Counted from the stretch's first letter, positions 35,815 through 45,298 are shown. The stretch: DNA of 64,000 nucleotides from an uncultured bacterium (GCA_938014335.1 CALLRP010000018.1:85426-149425), one strand, 5' to 3'. The notes: generated by a model from the sequence alone, not told the origin. Made by a program: numbers and translations.

Positions 35815-37509
35815 CTATTCGTATTTACCTGAATTTTGAAGATAATCCCAACACTTTTTTATCTTCTTTGCCATTAATGTAGAACGCTCATAGCCTCCGC
35901 GATAAATATTTAATGTTTGTTTTGCCAGATCTAAAGGGTTACTTCCCTCTAAATTATCTCTTTCAAATTTTGTAACAAGGGTAATGGGTTTTAAGTAAGG
36001 ATTTAATTCTCCAAAAATTCGTATCTGTTCATCAATTTCTGTTAGTAATTTAACCTGTTCTCGGGCTTTCAAAATTTTATTATCTGCGATTATATTCTTT
36101 AATTGATCTGTTAGATGAATGCCCTGTTTATACTTTCCCGCCAATTCTTCAAAGACGTTTCGGAATTCTTTGTTCCATGTTAAAGTCGTCTTTGCATCGG
36201 GCACATTATAAAAGCGGAAAAATTTTTGGAGGTTTTCATTCTCTGTTTGTTTATTTGGATTTACATTAAGATGTTCTAACCACATGAGCCGATAAGCAAA
36301 ACGAAGAAATTCTTTTTCCTCAATTTCACGACGGATAACGGGATAAAATTGCAAACATCCATCCGGCGCAAATTCGGAAATGTGGACATTTACACTATCC
36401 ATATCCGGTGTAAGTTCATGTTGGATGAGATGTTTCTTTTCTCGCATGGTAAGGAGCCAATCAACCGCTTTCAAAACTTGTTCTGGCTGTATTTTATCTA
36501 AGGGATGAATATCCTGGGCTTTAGAAGATATATCCATCTTAAATGAGCGTTCTTTCAACTCAATAGCACAATTTCCAGTGCCATAAGGTCCTGTTTCTCG
36601 GAAGTGAACATAACCCACGGATACAAGCATTACCGGACATTTTACTGCAGAAGCCAAATGCATGGTCCCTGTATCATTGGTTACTAATAGATGGGATCGC
36701 TTTAACAAGCCAGCTAACTGGGGAATCGTTGTTTTCCCAAAAAGAGGAATAGCTAAACCGGGAACTTCTTTTTGGAACCTCTGTCCCAAATCTGCTTCCG
36801 AAGGAACACCGACGAGAAATATTCGTGCCTTATATTTTTCATGTAATTTCTTACCCAATTGTGCAAAATATTCTGCAGGCCAACGCTTATTCGTTTCGCT
36901 GGCTCCCAATTGCATACATACAACAAAATCTTCAGGTGTAATGTGGTATTCTGTAAATAGGTTATCCGTAAATTCCATAGCTTTGGGGCTTACCTCAAAG
37001 AAAAGTTCTTTAACAGGTTCTGTCAGAGGCTCATAAAGTTTGAAAATATCACATAGATTTAAATCGTTGTAATCTCTCGATAGAACACTCGTAAAAAAAT
37101 AAACGGTCCAGGGACCTCTAAGTGTAAACTGCCAATCTTCCGATAAGTGAGCCCCAATAACTTTTGGGATTTGTGCTAATTTTAAAAGTAGGGCAGAAGA
37201 AGTGCTATGGGTTATATTATATGCCACATCAAAATTTCGTTCTCTTAAATCGAGGATTAATTTCTCTGCTTCCTTATATGCACTTAAATATCGTTCTGAG
37301 TCCCGAGCAATCATATCATTAAAAATAGGGTCTTCATGATAAACAATGTAATCATCTACATCAGGATTAGCTTTAATAACCTCTTCACTCATTTGTCGTA
37401 TCATTACAGTAATATGAGCGTCAGGATATTTCAATCGGATTTGATGAAATAAAGGCGTTGTCTGGATAGTATCTCCGATTCGTGCAGTTTGCAAAACAAG
37501 TATTCTCAC
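35815..37509 (-). CDS. Glycosyltransferase family 9 (heptosyltransferase-like) with C-terminal extension
   Basis: The 564-residue protein begins with the GT9 N-terminal signature (MRILVLQTARIGDTIQTTPLFHQIRLKYP). It has the donor-site region VCMQLGASETNKRWPAEYFAQL and LLVTNDTGTMHLASAVKCP at about 190-300, matching ADP-heptose:LPS heptosyltransferases. About 200 extra residues after 340 have no recognised domain. It starts 2 bases after the next gene's stop and belongs to the glycan operon reading towards csrA/fliW in reverse order. Transfer to LPS or to flagellin are both possible. Confidence 0.86.
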   Translation of the reverse strand: MRILVLQTARIGDTIQTTPLFHQIRLKYPDAHITVMIRQMSEEVIKANPDVDDYIVYHEDPIFNDMIARDSERYLSAYKEAEKLILDLRERNFDVAYNITHSTSSALLLKLAQIPKVIGAHLSEDWQFTLRGPWTVYFFTSVLSRDYNDLNLCDIFKLYEPLTEPVKELFFEVSPKAMEFTDNLFTEYHITPEDFVVCMQLGASETNKRWPAEYFAQLGKKLHEKYKARIFLVGVPSEADLGQRFQKEVPGLAIPLFGKTTIPQLAGLLKRSHLLVTNDTGTMHLASAVKCPVMLVSVGYVHFRETGPYGTGNCAIELKERSFKMDISSKAQDIHPLDKIQPEQVLKAVDWLLTMREKKHLIQHELTPDMDSVNVHISEFAPDGCLQFYPVIRREIEEKEFLRFAYRLMWLEHLNVNPNKQTENENLQKFFRFYNVPDAKTTLTWNKEFRNVFEELAGKYKQGIHLTDQLKNIIADNKILKAREQVKLLTEIDEQIRIFGELNPYLKPITLVTKFERDNLEGSNPLDLAKQTLNIYRGGYERSTLMAKKIKKCWDYLQNSGKYE

Positions 37510-37511
37510 AA

Positions 37512-39296
37512 CTATTTCTCCCTCAATAATTGCTCACCAAAAACGCGCACTTCGTTTAAATACCAGAATACTTGAACGGGAAATGGGGTATTGTTGTCTA
37601 ATATTGGCAGATGTTTGTTAATTTCATCCTGCAAGAAAGGAGTATCTTTTGGTAAGGTAGCCAACCATTGTCCCAGAGGGGTCTCTTTACCGTAACGCTC
37701 CATAATTTCTCCCACGGTCCTTTGTATTCGCATGCCTTTCCTCATTATTTTCCCACCATAGTATTCTTTAATGTAATCCAACATCTGATTGGCACGATGT
37801 TCATAAGTATGTTCTTTTAACGCCCGTTGTTGTGCCTTTTTCGCTATTTGTTTTCTTTCTTCTTCATGTTTTAAGAAGTAATCAATCCGCTCTCGCAATG
37901 TTTTTAAATCGCTATAAGTAGGGATTTCTTTTTCTGTGTCGAAAAGACTATCTAATCCTTTACAGGGGTCACAAAGTTGAAATCCACCGGCGGATGCAAT
38001 CTCAAACACTCGCGGATTAATAGCATCGGCTTCTGGGTCAACCCCTTCATGAATAACACTGGAATGAAGATTTAAGTTAATTTTTGAGCCCGCTACAATT
38101 TTCATATATTCTTCCGTATCGAAGCCTTTATTCCCCTCGACTATATGAGGAAGTAATTCGGTATCATTCCAATTTACACCCCAGATTTTTAAATTGTAAT
38201 CGGTAAGGCCTCTGAGCATTTTGACGCGGTTATAATATCCCGCTCCTGCGAACGATATGTCACACTTATATTTTTTCTCCTCTTCTGGACTTAATGAAAC
38301 AGGTGCATGAAGTTCGGGGTCACAAGCCGTTAAAATCGGAAAATGACAGTTACAACCAATTGCGTCTAACTTATTATCAAACTCACCGGGTTGGATATGG
38401 AAAAACAAATTATAAAAAGGTGCTATTTCTTTCCAGTAACTTAGATGCCGCCAATTTTCTACAAACCAGAAAGCAGTGACAATTCCTCGTTCATTGAGTC
38501 GGGAAACAAAAAGGGGGGTAACCGGTGCCTGAGCCATCACAATACATATTTCAGGCTGAAACTCTATTACTTGAGCCAAACACCACTCTGACATGAACTT
38601 TGTGAAAAAATCTTCTAATGAATGAGCGAACTTAGGAGTTTTTAAAGATTTCCCAATAGTATTAAAGACATTCCACGCTATTTCGGTATCCACTAATAGT
38701 GTCTGGTGTCCCAATCTCCGAAAAGCACGATTAAGGTATCTTGTGATAGGCAATGACCCTCCATACATAGGACCCACAATAGCAATGTTAAAATGCTGTC
38801 GATCAAGACATTCACGAGACATTCTTTTAATCAGTGTTTCACAAAATTCCGAGTAAACACGGTTTACAACCGGATGGAAAAAAGGCTGTGGAATTTTATC
38901 AAGAAATTCCTTAAAGAAAGCATCACCCAAAAGGTCATCCACTGTCTCGGGTATGGCAAGGAGAAGATTATCAGGTAATAAATCGTTTTGAATTGCGATA
39001 AAGGCAATATCTTTATCCGGTTCGACTGCAATAATATTATATTCTCTATTCATCAATTCCTGAATATGATACCCCATCCCACAACCAACTACAATAACAG
39101 GTCTTTTCTTATTCAATTCCGAAGCATCAATGAGTTTTTTAGCTTCTTCCACTGGATTATACTGACTGTGATAGAGAAGCCCTTCTATACGGATTGTCTT
39201 TATACCTTTCCGTTTTTCTATGAGTTCAATTCGCTCACTTCTGAAATTTTGGGGTATTTCTTCCCGCCATTCTGCAACTGCCTTAACCACACTCAT
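37512..39296 (-). CDS. Glycosyltransferase with Maf/MptE-like N-terminus and CgeB-like C-terminus
   Basis: The 594 residues have an N-terminal MAF_flag10/DUF115-type segment (PVIVVGCGMGYHIQELM...IIAVEPDKDIAFIAIQ), as in flagellin motility accessory factors. A DUF3880/CgeB-like glycosyltransferase region follows (AIVGPMYGGSLPITRYLNRAFRRLGHQ, CDISFAGAGYYNRVKMLRGLTDYNLKIWGVNW, RVFEIASAGGFQLCDPCKGL). The position directly upstream of the GT9 gene and downstream of the 1104-residue GT is consistent with flagellin glycosylation. The Maf-like start is an important hint but is read by eye. Confidence 0.78.
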   Translation of the reverse strand: MSVVKAVAEWREEIPQNFRSERIELIEKRKGIKTIRIEGLLYHSQYNPVEEAKKLIDASELNKKRPVIVVGCGMGYHIQELMNREYNIIAVEPDKDIAFIAIQNDLLPDNLLLAIPETVDDLLGDAFFKEFLDKIPQPFFHPVVNRVYSEFCETLIKRMSRECLDRQHFNIAIVGPMYGGSLPITRYLNRAFRRLGHQTLLVDTEIAWNVFNTIGKSLKTPKFAHSLEDFFTKFMSEWCLAQVIEFQPEICIVMAQAPVTPLFVSRLNERGIVTAFWFVENWRHLSYWKEIAPFYNLFFHIQPGEFDNKLDAIGCNCHFPILTACDPELHAPVSLSPEEEKKYKCDISFAGAGYYNRVKMLRGLTDYNLKIWGVNWNDTELLPHIVEGNKGFDTEEYMKIVAGSKINLNLHSSVIHEGVDPEADAINPRVFEIASAGGFQLCDPCKGLDSLFDTEKEIPTYSDLKTLRERIDYFLKHEEERKQIAKKAQQRALKEHTYEHRANQMLDYIKEYYGGKIMRKGMRIQRTVGEIMERYGKETPLGQWLATLPKDTPFLQDEINKHLPILDNNTPFPVQVFWYLNEVRVFGEQLLREK

Positions 39297-39313
39297 AATT
39301 GAAACCTTTTACA

Positions 39314-42300
39314 TCACATATTTTTTTGTAGTTCTAATTCTTTCAGTTCCTTTTCTAAATGTTCATTCATCCCAAATAATTCAATATATTCCCTTAACAT
39401 CGTAATTGCTTCATCAACTCTATGTTGACGAATTAAAAATCTCGAATATTTCAAAATGAGAGAAATATCCCCCGGATAAAAGTCTATGAATGATTTAATT
39501 GTTGCCTCTATGGAATGGACATCTCCTATTTGCTCACCGACAAGAATATACAAGTCAAGTGCTTCGGGATAATCATAACTATTCGAAAATGCATAGTTGA
39601 AATGCTCATAGGATTTTGAAAAATTACCTGTCTGTAAATATCCCTGACCCATAGCCAGATGTAAGCGAATATTTCCCGGTTCTTCTGGATATACCTTGTT
39701 AAGTATATCTAAGGCTTGTTGAGGCTGATTCATGGCTAATAATATCAAACTGTATTCAATGAGTAGTTCGTTATTTCTTTCAATTCCTATAGCAGATAAA
39801 TAACATTCTTGTGCCTTAAGGAGATTACCCGTATGAGCATATGCTTTTCCTTCAATGCTATATCTTTTCCATAAAGGCAAATCACTCTCTGTTTTTGCAA
39901 GTTCAAACAGTAAATCAGTTTGTCCTGCTTGTATCAATTTGCGGACTTGCTCGTTAATTTCATTTACATCCGAAGATATTTTCTGTGCAATGATAATATA
40001 TTGAAATGTTCGAAAACATTCGTATTCTTCATCTAAAATTTTTTCTATCATAATTTTACCCATTTGCAAATTACCATTGGCGTCTCTCGGAAGTAAGTGT
40101 TCGGGTACTATTGAAAGAGGAAGAATCGAATTGATAAGAAGCCCAGATTTGCGGATAAATTGTTTTAATGTTTCTTTCGTATAAAACCTTAAATGGGTAA
40201 TATCCTGAATCCCCGAGTCGCGGTATTCCCACCTTCCGATAGATAAATTAAGAATAACCCCCCAATACTGTATATTTGGGATGCTTATAATGACATGACC
40301 GTAAGGCTTTAAATATTGGGCTAATTTGCGTAATACCCTTTCCGGATACTCCATATGCTCTAAAACATCACAACATGTAATTACATCGAAGTAGTTCCGT
40401 TCTAATGGAAATTCATCCATTTCAACATTACCCAAAAATACTTTATCCAGTTTTTTCCGAGCAATTTCAGCAATTTCAGGGACTATTTCGATTCCCACTA
40501 CCTCTTCGACACCTAATTCTCGTTTTAAGACTATTCCAAAGTTTCCCGTTGCACAGCCAATATCGAGAACTTTTTTTGTCCCAAGAGGAATATAATTTAG
40601 TATTTCCCTCCTTTCAGAAGAATAATAGTTTATAGGTTTAACTTCCAATCGTTTTGCTTGTATCGTATCAATTTTAAAGAATTCTTCAACAGTTCTCACT
40701 ATTTTGTCACATCTATGATAATAAGTATGGTTTTGCAATACTTTTTGTTGACCTCGTTTTGCTATTTCTTCCCTTTCCTCTTCATGTTCTAAATAATATT
40801 TCATTTTCTCTATTAGTTCTTCCTCATTTTTATAAATAACAAAATCCCTCTCTTCTTCAAATAATTCGTTGATACTATCGGCTGGGTCAGTAATGAGCAA
40901 TGCGCCCCCTGCCATCCCTTCAAATACCCGCATGTTCAAATCATAATTAATTGCAGAATTTACAACAATTTTACTTCTTGAGTAGACTTCTCCCATCTCG
41001 AGAGGCCATTTTTTCCCAATATAATTATTGGGGAATATCTCTGCAACTTTCATCAGTAGTTGCCTTCTTTTATCCCCTTCATCTGGAGATAAGCTCCCCA
41101 CATATGAGACATCAATATCTCGAGGTAATGCTTCGGTAGGATACAATTCAGGACAGCATGCAAGCGGTAACCAGAACACATGTCTAATACCTTGTTCCTT
41201 AAATAACTTAACATGGCTTTGTTGGGCTAGGAACACAATATCAAAGTGTTTTGCCATTTCTAATCGTGTCTGGAAATCCAGATGCGTATCAATGAAATAA
41301 GCCACACGAGGTATATTTAAAATATCAATAAGTGGGTCAACAGTTTTAAGCCCAGAATCAACATAAATGTAAAAATCAAATGCATATCCTGAAGGAATCC
41401 CGGCAAGAAGTTGCTCCATTCTTTTTTCATCAAAAGAAGTGGGTATTCTTTGGGGAGGATAGGGAGGAGGTGCTTGAAATCCCCACTTATATAAAAGTTC
41501 CTCCGGACATCGAAAACCCGAAGTTATAACATGATGGTCTTTTTCAAAAGCAAATTCAAAATATCGGGCTGTTGTGTGAGGAGAGGTAACATAATCCAAC
41601 AAGATATGATAATGTTTCTTTCCTGTTTCCGGTTTTGTAATTTGAATAGAAGTCGTTTCTTTTCCACTTTGTTTTAAGATGATTTTTTGCCAACTATCAA
41701 CAAACCGAGATATAGGAAATTTTTGTTGAACCGTTTCTTTCCCTCGCGCACCTATTTCTTTTGCTAAAACAGGGTTTTCCAAAAGGAGTTCAAGATATTT
41801 TCGCAGTTGTGCAGGGTCGAAGGAAGTAAAACCATTAATACCATTTGTAATAGGTGATGACCTGTTACTTAAAGCAACCACAGGCATACCACATGCCATT
41901 GCTTCTAATGTAGAAAGATTGTATCCATCTTCAAATTCTTGTCGTGTTATGTGAAGTAAACAACGATTCAAACGATAAGCAGAGAGCAATTCTTCAAAAT
42001 GAGTAGAAGGTTTTGAGTTCTCAACTCCTGGGTTTTCACCTACAATGATATTAGGTAATCCCTTACAAAGAGTCTCTTGTAATGGGAAGTCGAACATCCA
42101 ATTTCGGACCTGCATATAATTGCCTACACGCAAGATAGCAGGGTTATTCCCTTCATATCCCCCATATTCCTCCACATCAATTCCTGGTAAAACTACATAC
42201 CCGGGATAGCCATAATCATCTCTTTTCGATGGAGAAATAAACACAAATGTGAATAGCTCTGACAATATTTTTAGCATTTTTTCAAAATTTTCGTTAGCGG

Positions 42301-42628
42301 AAAAATCATTTTTAGGCAAAGTCGTTTTTAAGTAGGTCTTTCTATTGTGGCACACAAGAATTTTGGGACAGGGGGCCTCACGAATATCCCATGCATTCGT
42401 TTCGTTATGAGCTACAACAATATCGTAATACCTTTTTAAAAGTCGTTCTCTCCACTCAGTTTCAGGGATTTCATGTAAATTTTCAGGTATGGGTCGAAAT
42501 TCCGGTTTCCATTTTCGTGCGAGTAGGCCCTCACTATATAATCCCAGATCCATTTCAAACCCCGTCTTTGCCATTAAACACATATAAGGCTCATGAAAAT
42601 TAAAGGTCAATATTTTCAACTGTCCCAT
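39314..42628 (-). CDS. Multidomain glycosyltransferase (GT4-like + CgeB-like + methyltransferase + TPR)
   Basis: The 1104-residue protein has four blocks. A GT4-type glycosyltransferase (about 1-330) shows FEDGYNLSTLEAMACGMPVVALS. A CgeB-like glycosyltransferase (about 340-640) shows DIDVSYVGSLSPDEGDKRRQLL and MRVFEGMAGGALLITDP. A SAM methyltransferase (about 660-870) has VLDIGCATGNFGIVLK and DVITCCDVLEHMEYPERVLRKL. TPR repeats (about 940-1095) resemble ECYLSAIGIERNNELLIEYSLILLAMNQPQQALDIL. It could build and methylate a glycan in one chain. It is 17 bases from the next gene in the cluster. Confidence 0.8.
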   Translation of the reverse strand: MGQLKILTFNFHEPYMCLMAKTGFEMDLGLYSEGLLARKWKPEFRPIPENLHEIPETEWRERLLKRYYDIVVAHNETNAWDIREAPCPKILVCHNRKTYLKTTLPKNDFSANENFEKMLKILSELFTFVFISPSKRDDYGYPGYVVLPGIDVEEYGGYEGNNPAILRVGNYMQVRNWMFDFPLQETLCKGLPNIIVGENPGVENSKPSTHFEELLSAYRLNRCLLHITRQEFEDGYNLSTLEAMACGMPVVALSNRSSPITNGINGFTSFDPAQLRKYLELLLENPVLAKEIGARGKETVQQKFPISRFVDSWQKIILKQSGKETTSIQITKPETGKKHYHILLDYVTSPHTTARYFEFAFEKDHHVITSGFRCPEELLYKWGFQAPPPYPPQRIPTSFDEKRMEQLLAGIPSGYAFDFYIYVDSGLKTVDPLIDILNIPRVAYFIDTHLDFQTRLEMAKHFDIVFLAQQSHVKLFKEQGIRHVFWLPLACCPELYPTEALPRDIDVSYVGSLSPDEGDKRRQLLMKVAEIFPNNYIGKKWPLEMGEVYSRSKIVVNSAINYDLNMRVFEGMAGGALLITDPADSINELFEEERDFVIYKNEEELIEKMKYYLEHEEEREEIAKRGQQKVLQNHTYYHRCDKIVRTVEEFFKIDTIQAKRLEVKPINYYSSERREILNYIPLGTKKVLDIGCATGNFGIVLKRELGVEEVVGIEIVPEIAEIARKKLDKVFLGNVEMDEFPLERNYFDVITCCDVLEHMEYPERVLRKLAQYLKPYGHVIISIPNIQYWGVILNLSIGRWEYRDSGIQDITHLRFYTKETLKQFIRKSGLLINSILPLSIVPEHLLPRDANGNLQMGKIMIEKILDEEYECFRTFQYIIIAQKISSDVNEINEQVRKLIQAGQTDLLFELAKTESDLPLWKRYSIEGKAYAHTGNLLKAQECYLSAIGIERNNELLIEYSLILLAMNQPQQALDILNKVYPEEPGNIRLHLAMGQGYLQTGNFSKSYEHFNYAFSNSYDYPEALDLYILVGEQIGDVHSIEATIKSFIDFYPGDISLILKYSRFLIRQHRVDEAITMLREYIELFGMNEHLEKELKELELQKNM

Positions 42629-42665
42629 GTTTCCTTCCTGTGATTTTTTATCAATTGGGGAAAAA

Positions 42666-43301
42666 TTATTTTGTTTTAGATATGTATTGGGAGACTAACT
42701 GTTTCAATTGATTAACAATTTCAGGCTCTTTTTCTGCGTGAGGAGCCAATTCATATTCCAACAAATCACCAAGACCAATACAATCCTTATTCTCAAGCGA
42801 CTTATAGGCTTCTTCCAAAACACGATTTAACTCGTCGTGATGTTCCTTTATCATCTGAATAGTGGGATTCTCTTGAATTAAGTGAGGACTCAATACATTT
42901 ACAATTATTGCTTCCCGCTTTTTTATTTCGCTCCATATTGCAGAAAGTTTCTGAAAAGGGTCAAAGCCTTCATCCGGATTTTCACTCTGAAAAACCTGGG
43001 CAATTCCGCGGCACAACTCGCTTAACTCCGGAGAATACAACTCCAAATCCGCAATGCTCTCCTCAATCAAATGTTGTACTGGATAGGTACTGATTTCTAA
43101 TGTCCTGATGTTAGATACACTCATTTCCTGAATAGATTCCAGAGACCTGCCCGGATATACTTCCTGTTCATTAACTTTTAACTTTACCATTGCTAACTGT
43201 TGGGTATGAAGATAATTCATGATTTCATTCAATGCGGATTGTAGCGTATCTGGAGAAGTTGTGAAATCGAATCCTTTTACTCCATCAATGAGTACTTCCA
43301 T
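42666..43301 (-). CDS. Unknown protein in the csrA/fliW glycosylation operon
   Basis: The 211-residue protein is not recognised. The first half (about 1-75) looks mixed alpha/beta. The second half is mostly helical and acidic ([39 protein letters not shown]). Its start overlaps the csrA end by 17 bases, with AAGGAGAG 8 bases before the ATG, so it is translated with CsrA. It precedes the large glycosyltransferase gene. A flagellar chaperone-like or accessory role would fit the neighbourhood but is not shown by motif. Confidence 0.72.
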   Translation of the reverse strand: MEVLIDGVKGFDFTTSPDTLQSALNEIMNYLHTQQLAMVKLKVNEQEVYPGRSLESIQEMSVSNIRTLEISTYPVQHLIEESIADLELYSPELSELCRGIAQVFQSENPDEGFDPFQKLSAIWSEIKKREAIIVNVLSPHLIQENPTIQMIKEHHDELNRVLEEAYKSLENKDCIGLGDLLEYELAPHAEKEPEIVNQLKQLVSQYISKTK

Positions 43302-43536
43302 TCTTGCTCTCTCCTTTTGGGGGTTGAAAAACAGGAATATCCTTTGGCGTTTCTACTCTTGAAGCCTCTTCATTTTCCGCTTTTATCGAAAGATACACCT
43401 CCTTTCGATGAACAGGAATAGAACGAGGTGCTTCTATACCAATCTTTACCTGATTCTCACGTAACTCCAGCACTTTGATTTCGATGTTATCACCAATCAT
43501 TATGCTTTCATCTTCCTTACGCGTAAGCACAAGCAT
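43285..43536 (-). CDS. csrA: CsrA global post-transcriptional regulator
   Basis: The start at 43536 is supported by AGGAGGT 6 bases upstream and by the CsrA beginning [16 protein letters not shown]; a longer in-frame reading to 43584 is not. The 83-residue product has [19 protein letters not shown] and a 25-residue tail typical of non-enterobacterial CsrA. CsrA binds GGA-containing leaders, classically that of flagellin mRNA in organisms with FliW. It lies one base downstream of fliW. Confidence 0.96.
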   Translation of the reverse strand: MLVLTRKEDESIMIGDNIEIKVLELRENQVKIGIEAPRSIPVHRKEVYLSIKAENEEASRVETPKDIPVFQPPKGESKNGSTH

Positions 43537-43537
43537 A

Positions 43538-43996
43538 TTAGACCTCCTGTCTGTCAGTTGATGATTTATGTTGGGGTTGCGCAAGGAACCATTGGACAGG
43601 ATAATCCGTTCTGTCCAAGACCATTTGCTTTGCTAACCTTGTCTTAGAATTTATAACAATCGGAGCTCTTAAATTGGTCCGAATTTTTGTTGGGTCTTCC
43701 GGAACAACAAGTAATGTATATATCGAAATCTCCTGAGACGAAGTAGCCTGTAATTCATACAAGTCCTGAGGAGTAAATGGAACTTGATAATCCGGCAAAA
43801 CCTGTAATGGTTCTAATAATAAAAATGCTAATGTCCCATCCTCGATGGATTGAAGCCACCACAAAGGGCTATCTTTCGGTCCCGGCAACAAAATAAATTT
43901 TTGACAGTTTTGAAATCCTAAAATAGGCCTAACGAATATAAGAACTTGATTTTCATCAACTTCTATTTCACCAAATCGTGTAGTCTGGAGTTTCAT
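43538..43996 (-). CDS. fliW: FliW flagellar assembly factor and CsrA antagonist
   Basis: The 152-residue protein begins [19 protein letters not shown], as FliW does. The body has [37 protein letters not shown], a [31 protein letters not shown] segment and DYPVQWFL. FliW binds flagellin or CsrA and couples flagellin translation to secretion. I take the ATG at 43996; a TTG at 44035 is in frame. Its presence with CsrA implies the organism is or was flagellated. Confidence 0.94.
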   Translation of the reverse strand: MKLQTTRFGEIEVDENQVLIFVRPILGFQNCQKFILLPGPKDSPLWWLQSIEDGTLAFLLLEPLQVLPDYQVPFTPQDLYELQATSSQEISIYTLLVVPEDPTKIRTNLRAPIVINSKTRLAKQMVLDRTDYPVQWFLAQPQHKSSTDRQEV

Positions 43997-44103
43997 ATTA
44001 TTTATTAAATTCCTTTTTTGTTTTTCAGTATGCAATATTTTATTTTATAATAGCAACTCCTTATTATATAAAGTTTGTATATTATATTAATATATACATA
44101 TAA

Positions 44104-44132
44104 TTTATATAAAAATACTGTATAAGTATAAT
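44104..44132 (+). promoter_or_regulatory. Putative promoter of the Mrr_N-like gene
   Basis: TTTATA (44104-44109) and TATAAT (44127-44132) are separated by 17 bases, 113 bases before the chosen ATG. Confidence 0.38.
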
Positions 44133-44245
44133 AGACACTTATCTCCTAATTTATCGTCTTGTGAAGAAATGAAATTTTGGGATATTCGCTGGTTAATTTA
44201 GGAACTTGTTGAATGAATAAAGAATTTGTTGGAGGAAAAACACTT

Positions 44246-45118
44246 ATGAATGAATATGATGCATTTAAACAATTCATCAAAAAAGAAATTTTAAAAGCGA
44301 TTGATGAAGAAGATTACGAAAGGATGAAAATTCTATCATCAATTTTAGAGTTACTATCCCAAATGAAAAAAAAGATTGGATCTGTAGATGAACCAGAAAA
44401 AACACAAAAAGAAGTGCTACCAGAATCAATTCCAAAAACCGATTTATTGGGTAAAGAGAAAAAGGAAGAAGTAAAAACAAAAAAGACAAAAAAAATGGTT
44501 AAAGATACGGTAGATGAAATTAAGGGAAGTGTGGAAGTAGCAGAAGAAAATAAAAACACTACAATTGAAAACTCAGAAACAACAACGGAAGAAGAAAAAA
44601 AGTTAAACAGGAAAAGGCTTCCCTCTCAAGGGAAGTTAGTTAAAGGGTTGAAAACACCCGATAGGGCTTTTGTTTTTCCTATAGTAGATGCATTAATGGA
44701 ATTTGGAGGTACTGCCCCTCGCATGAAAGTTGTAGAGAGGGTATATGAGAAGATGAAACATATATTAAATGTTTATGATTTATCGCCTATGCCGTATAAC
44801 AAATATGTTCCCCGCTGGAAGGATACTTTACATTGGGTGAGATTAAATTTATTAGCAAGAGGAATTCTTGAGAGAGGTACAGAAAAAGGGATATGGTCTC
44901 TGACGGAATACGGTAAAGCCTACTATGCTATGCATAAAGAAAGAGAAGAGAATACCGAGAGCGAACAATCGCTTCCTTCAGAGTCCAATACGAAAGAAGC
45001 AGAAAATAATGTTAGTTCCCCGACAGAGATTTCCCTTCCCCAGATAGAGATGCAAGGACAAGCGAATATTTCAAATAATTCTGATTACCACACAGAAGAA
45101 AATATCAATACTTTTTAA
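44246..45118 (+). CDS. Mrr N-terminal-like winged-helix protein with charged linker
   Basis: I use the ATG at 44246, which has GGAGG 10 bases upstream; an earlier in-frame ATG at 44213 lacks a ribosome site. The roughly 290-residue protein has a short helical start, a long Lys/Glu-rich low-complexity region (about 50-120), and a folded domain (about 130-225). The folded domain contains FVFPIVDALMEFGGTAPRMKVVERVYEKM...VRLNLLARGILERGTEKGIWSLTEYGKAYY and resembles the Mrr_N DNA-binding winged helix. No nuclease domain follows. It may bind DNA; the role is unknown. Confidence 0.7.
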   Translation: MNEYDAFKQFIKKEILKAIDEEDYERMKILSSILELLSQMKKKIGSVDEPEKTQKEVLPESIPKTDLLGKEKKEEVKTKKTKKMVKDTVDEIKGSVEVAEENKNTTIENSETTTEEEKKLNRKRLPSQGKLVKGLKTPDRAFVFPIVDALMEFGGTAPRMKVVERVYEKMKHILNVYDLSPMPYNKYVPRWKDTLHWVRLNLLARGILERGTEKGIWSLTEYGKAYYAMHKEREENTESEQSLPSESNTKEAENNVSSPTEISLPQIEMQGQANISNNSDYHTEENINTF

Positions 45119-45142
45119 CACGAAGGAGATATAACTACAAAT

Positions 45143-45168
45143 AAAAAACCCCTCACTAATACGAGGGG
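45143..45168 (-). terminator. Intrinsic terminator of tRNA-Leu(AAG)
   Basis: A CCCCTC/GAGGGG stem (45149-45154 and 45163-45168) with an eight-base loop is followed on the minus strand by TTTTTT. It begins 10 bases after the tRNA 3' end. On the plus strand it lacks a T tract. Confidence 0.85.
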
Positions 45169-45177
45169 CTACTCTTA

Positions 45178-45264
45178 TGGTGCCCGGGAGGAGAATTGAA
45201 CTCCTACCCCATTTCTGGGACCAGATCCTTAGTCTGGCGCGTCTGCCATTTCCGCCACCCGGGC
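45178..45264 (-). tRNA. tRNA-Leu (anticodon AAG, class II)
   Basis: This is a class II tRNA with acceptor GCCCGGG/CCCGGGC, discriminator A, encoded CCA, and a GCGGAAATGGCAGACGC D arm. The anticodon stem CCAGA/TCTGG encloses loop CTAAGGA, so positions 34-36 are AAG and base 37 is G. A variable stem (TCCCA...TGGG) and T stem AGGAG/CTCCT complete it. An A at position 34 is rare in bacteria outside tRNA-Arg(ACG). Confidence 0.94.
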
Positions 45265-45270
45265 AATATC

Positions 45271-45298
45271 ACTATAAAGTGTTTAAATTTTATAACAA
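45271..45298 (-). promoter_or_regulatory. Promoter of tRNA-Leu(AAG)
   Basis: On the minus strand, TTGTTA (45298-45293) and TATAGT (45276-45271) are separated by 16 bases. They end just before the tRNA 5' end, suggesting a very short leader. Confidence 0.5.

Noticed and set aside
36662..37036. 124-codon plus-strand frame opposite the GT9 gene
   Set aside because: It lies fully inside a gene with strong GT9 motifs.
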